Shown one piece after another: positions 4,606 through 6,442 of a DNA stretch of 6,442 bases. Numbering within the stretch: the stretch's first letter is position 1; each line of letters begins with the position of its first letter. This DNA comes from Methanosarcinaceae archaeon (GTDB taxonomy: Archaea; Halobacteriota; Methanosarcinia; Methanosarcinales; Methanosarcinaceae): positions 1 to 6,442 of the forward strand of contig DQIO01000184.1 of the NCBI GenBank assembly GCA_020793555.1. The letters run 5' to 3'. Both the position numbers and the translations under genes were made by a program. The notes under the pieces are model-generated. The model was not told where the DNA came from. It did not search any database and was given only the letters and a program-made list of their open reading frames with translations.

Positions 4606-5229
4606 ATGAAAGCAAATAATAAAATATTCATGAGGACGGATACTCGCGCACAGGTGGGAATTGGCACTCTCATCATCTTCATTGCGATGGTGCTGGTTGC
4701 TGCAGTTGCTGCTGCGGTGCTGATCCAGACGTCCGGTGTTCTTCAGCAGAAAGCACAGACAACTGGAATGGAAACCGTTCAAGAAGTTGCTTCGAACCTA
4801 GAAGTTACACAGATTGTTGGTGCTGTTAATGGGGATAAAGATAACTTTACTGCTATTAACATCACAATGAAAGTTATGGCCGGTGCAGATGCAATTGATG
4901 TCAGTCAGTTTGTTTTGGCGCTGCAAGACAAAACAGATCGTACCGATGGAATTGTGTATGATAACTATGGTAACAATACTTCGGCAGTATTTTTCCAGGT
5001 CTTTGAGCTCAGGGACGATGATGAATCACTCAATGCATCAGGCTTTTCAGACACAGTGATCAACTCAGGAGATCTTGTGTACATTTCAATCATACCGGGT
5101 TCAATGACATTTCCAACAAGAGAGCCAGTCAGGATTGAAATTAAACCGGAGTTTGGTAGTTCTGTGATACTGGAATTTAACACACCTTCATCATATGGTA
5201 CCAACGACAACGTAGTTCTGTACCCATAA
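4606..5229 (+). CDS. flaB3: Archaellin, third of three
   Basis: 207-residue archaellum filament subunit with the same plan as its neighbours: leader residues 1-15, cleavage A15/Q16, core helix 20-40, variable beta domain about 72-165, conserved C-terminus (TREPVRIEIKPEFG, NVVLYP). It carries the most sequons of the three: N80, N85, the overlapping pair N123/N124, and N143. GGAGG at 4593-4597 lies 8 bases ahead of the ATG. It starts 28 bp after flaB2 with no promoter signal between them, and ends before a strong terminator, so the assembly genes of the archaellum (flaD/E, F, G, H, I, J) are not in this transcript and are not seen in the window. Confidence 0.96.
   Translation: MKANNKIFMRTDTRAQVGIGTLIIFIAMVLVAAVAAAVLIQTSGVLQQKAQTTGMETVQEVASNLEVTQIVGAVNGDKDNFTAINITMKVMAGADAIDVSQFVLALQDKTDRTDGIVYDNYGNNTSAVFFQVFELRDDDESLNASGFSDTVINSGDLVYISIIPGSMTFPTREPVRIEIKPEFGSSVILEFNTPSSYGTNDNVVLYP
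4663..4763 (+). repeat. 101-bp perfect repeat, flaB3 copy
   Basis: Partner of 4002-4102, offset 661 bp in the same direction. Homologous recombination between the two could fuse or exchange flaB2 and flaB3 while keeping the reading frame. Confidence 0.85.
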
Positions 5230-5250
5230 TGTATGGTATTTCTACAAGTC

Positions 5251-5287
5251 AATAGGCGATCTTATTCGCCTATTTTTTTCTTTTTTT
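5251..5287 (+). terminator. Terminator of the flaB2-flaB3 unit
   Basis: AATAGGCGA and TCGCCTATT (5251-5259 and 5266-5274) form a 9-bp stem with a 6-base loop. T-tracts at 5273-5279 and 5281-5287, separated by one C, follow at once. It lies 21 bases after the flaB3 stop and is the clearest terminator in the window. Confidence 0.85.
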
Positions 5288-5307
5288 AATTTAAAATAAT
5301 GCAATCG

Positions 5308-5366
5308 TTATAGTAAAATAAAAAGCAAAACGTGAAGTATTGTTTCTTACATTTCATTACGTGGTG
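5308..5366 (+). promoter_or_regulatory. Possible promoter and ribosome binding site of the lipoprotein-like gene
   Basis: An AT-rich stretch TTATAGTAAAATAAAA (5308-5323) could hold a TATA box; a start about 25 bp below would leave a leader of about 30-35 bases. GGTG (5363-5366) lies 6 bases ahead of the ATG and is only a partial match to the consensus site. The repeated element found upstream of the archaellins is absent here, so this gene is probably not under the same control. Confidence 0.35.
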
Positions 5367-5372
5367 TTCTAA

Positions 5373-6317
5373 ATGAGATTTACATCAATTGCGGTTATAT
5401 TCATCATTTTTATCTCCCTTTACAGCAGTGGCTGTGTGGGTTCAGATCCGGCTGAAGCCGTCAATACGACCGTAAATGGTCTTCTTAATGCTATTGATGC
5501 GGGAGACTTTGAGGGTGCCCTCACCTTCTATTCAGGCGATGATCTGCCGGTTGCGGGAAGTATTGAATTCATATTTGAAAAGAATGGATTTGAAAAGGAC
5601 AGCATTAAATCGATAGAGGTCACAGACCAGCAGATAACAGAAAATATGGCATCGGTTGATGTTATGTGTACTGTTATAGAATATAGTATGATGGGGAAGG
5701 CAGTTGATGAATCACAAAAGCCTGTTTATTTCAGACTCCAGGATTCCGATATTGGCTGGACTGTTACAAAGATATCTTTCGCATCGACTATAGTTCTATC
5801 TGAAGATGATCTTGTTGAAATTGAACTTGAAGAAACAATAATCGATCCGCTTGCAGAGAACGCTCCTATTATTTTTTTCGTTGCAATTTTAATGTTTGCA
5901 AGTGGTATCTACCTGGACAAAAAGGAAAAAGGAAAAGCCGGTAAAACCGGAAAGACCATTGATCTTACAGGCGCTATTCCCATACAAAAGGAATCTATTG
6001 CACAATATTTAAAATTTGTTCCGTCCCAACAACCATCGGTTGGCAATAAAGTAACGATCGATATATGGGTGAAAAATTTTACACAGCAACCGTATGAGAA
6101 TTTGGCAGTCACTGGCACATTCCCCAATACTCTTGAAGTGAAAAATATGAATCTATTTTTCGGAACAATTGCACCGGGTGAGACTGTGAAGCAGACGTGG
6201 GTTGTTAAACCAAAAGTACAGGGATGGATATCTATCACTGAACCGACTGCGGTATTTGAATACGGGGGTGCCAAGTATATGGGTGTACTTGATCCAGTGT
6301 GGATCCAGGTGCAGTGA
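5373..6317 (+). CDS. Lipoprotein-like membrane protein with C-terminal Ig-like domain
   Basis: 314 residues, no named family recognised. Residues 1-20 are a signal sequence ending YSSG-C21, a lipobox-like motif. Residues 27-145 form a mixed alpha/beta domain (NTTVNGLLNAIDAGDFEGALTFY is typical of small NTF2-like or DUF4878-like extracellular folds), followed by an acidic linker (144-160). One transmembrane helix lies at about 164-181 (APIIFFVAILMFASGIYL), followed at once by a basic stretch (KKEKGKAGKTGK). Residues 215-314 look like a single beta-sandwich of CARDB/DUF11 type (VTIDIWVKNFTQQPYENLAVTG, GTIAPGETVKQTWVVKP). The positive-inside rule would place this last domain in the cytoplasm, which is unusual. 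It stands in its own unit after the archaellin terminator; a role in archaellum anchoring or envelope structure is possible but unproven. Confidence 0.8.
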   Translation: MRFTSIAVIFIIFISLYSSGCVGSDPAEAVNTTVNGLLNAIDAGDFEGALTFYSGDDLPVAGSIEFIFEKNGFEKDSIKSIEVTDQQITENMASVDVMCTVIEYSMMGKAVDESQKPVYFRLQDSDIGWTVTKISFASTIVLSEDDLVEIELEETIIDPLAENAPIIFFVAILMFASGIYLDKKEKGKAGKTGKTIDLTGAIPIQKESIAQYLKFVPSQQPSVGNKVTIDIWVKNFTQQPYENLAVTGTFPNTLEVKNMNLFFGTIAPGETVKQTWVVKPKVQGWISITEPTAVFEYGGAKYMGVLDPVWIQVQ

Positions 6318-6364
6318 TATGTTAATTTAGCTAAAATACATGTAAGTTGCATAAAGCATAAGTT

Positions 6365-6400
6365 GCTGAATCTTTCTTAGTTTTCTCGTAACTATTCAGC
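6365..6400. repeat. Inverted repeat in the gap after the last gene
   Basis: GCTGAAT (6365-6371) and ATTCAGC (6394-6400) pair as a 7-bp stem around 22 bases. No T-tract follows, so a terminator role is doubtful. The 125-bp tail (6318-6442) also holds TAAGTTGC twice, 16 bp apart (6343-6350 and 6359-6366). The ATG at 6434 has no ribosome binding site and too little sequence to judge. Confidence 0.3.
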
Positions 6401-6442
6401 CATCCTTAAGACTCGTGTCTCGTCAACAATATAATGTCGCTA

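Overview
The window looks like a chromosomal segment of a methanogenic archaeon of the Methanosarcinales (Methanosarcinaceae type). The evidence is three tandem archaellin genes with class III (prepilin-like) signal peptides, archaeal TATA boxes about 25 bp ahead of likely transcript starts, GGAGG-type ribosome binding sites, AT-rich intergenic DNA, and an archaeal-style trpC. The genus cannot be fixed from sequence reading alone.

Layout. Positions 1-304 (minus strand) hold the 5' part of trpC, which runs off the window. It has its own promoter and three 10-bp-phased copies of ATGTAYA that could be an operator. Positions 371-2921 (minus strand) hold two tandem paralogous copies of a two-gene unit: a seven-helix membrane protein with an acidic cytoplasmic tail, then a 120-residue winged-helix DNA-binding protein whose start codon overlaps the end of the membrane-protein gene by the same 8 bases (ATGTCTGA) in both copies. 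Positions 3119-5229 (plus strand) carry three archaellin (flaB/arlB) genes. The first has its own promoter and a likely terminator; the second and third share a promoter, are 28 bp apart, and end in a strong stem-loop plus T-tract terminator. Positions 5373-6317 (plus strand) carry an unrecognised lipoprotein-like membrane protein with an N-terminal extracellular domain and a C-terminal Ig-like beta domain.

The most interesting signal is a repeated intergenic element with core CGTTTGGCGTTTGA...CCAAC. Two copies (1644-1682 and 2993-3031) are identical over 39 bp, and a third, shorter variant lies at 3838-3862. One copy lies upstream of each membrane-protein/winged-helix unit. Copies 2 and 3 also sit directly against the TATA boxes of flaB1 and of flaB2-flaB3. 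Copy 2 lies between two divergent promoters.

The simplest working model is that the seven-helix protein senses something at the membrane and passes it to the co-translated winged-helix protein. That protein would bind the repeated element, controlling both the archaellins and its own operon. This is inferred from gene order and shared DNA sites; nothing in the sequence proves binding. Gene conversion between flaB2 and flaB3 is suggested by a 101-bp stretch of perfect identity.
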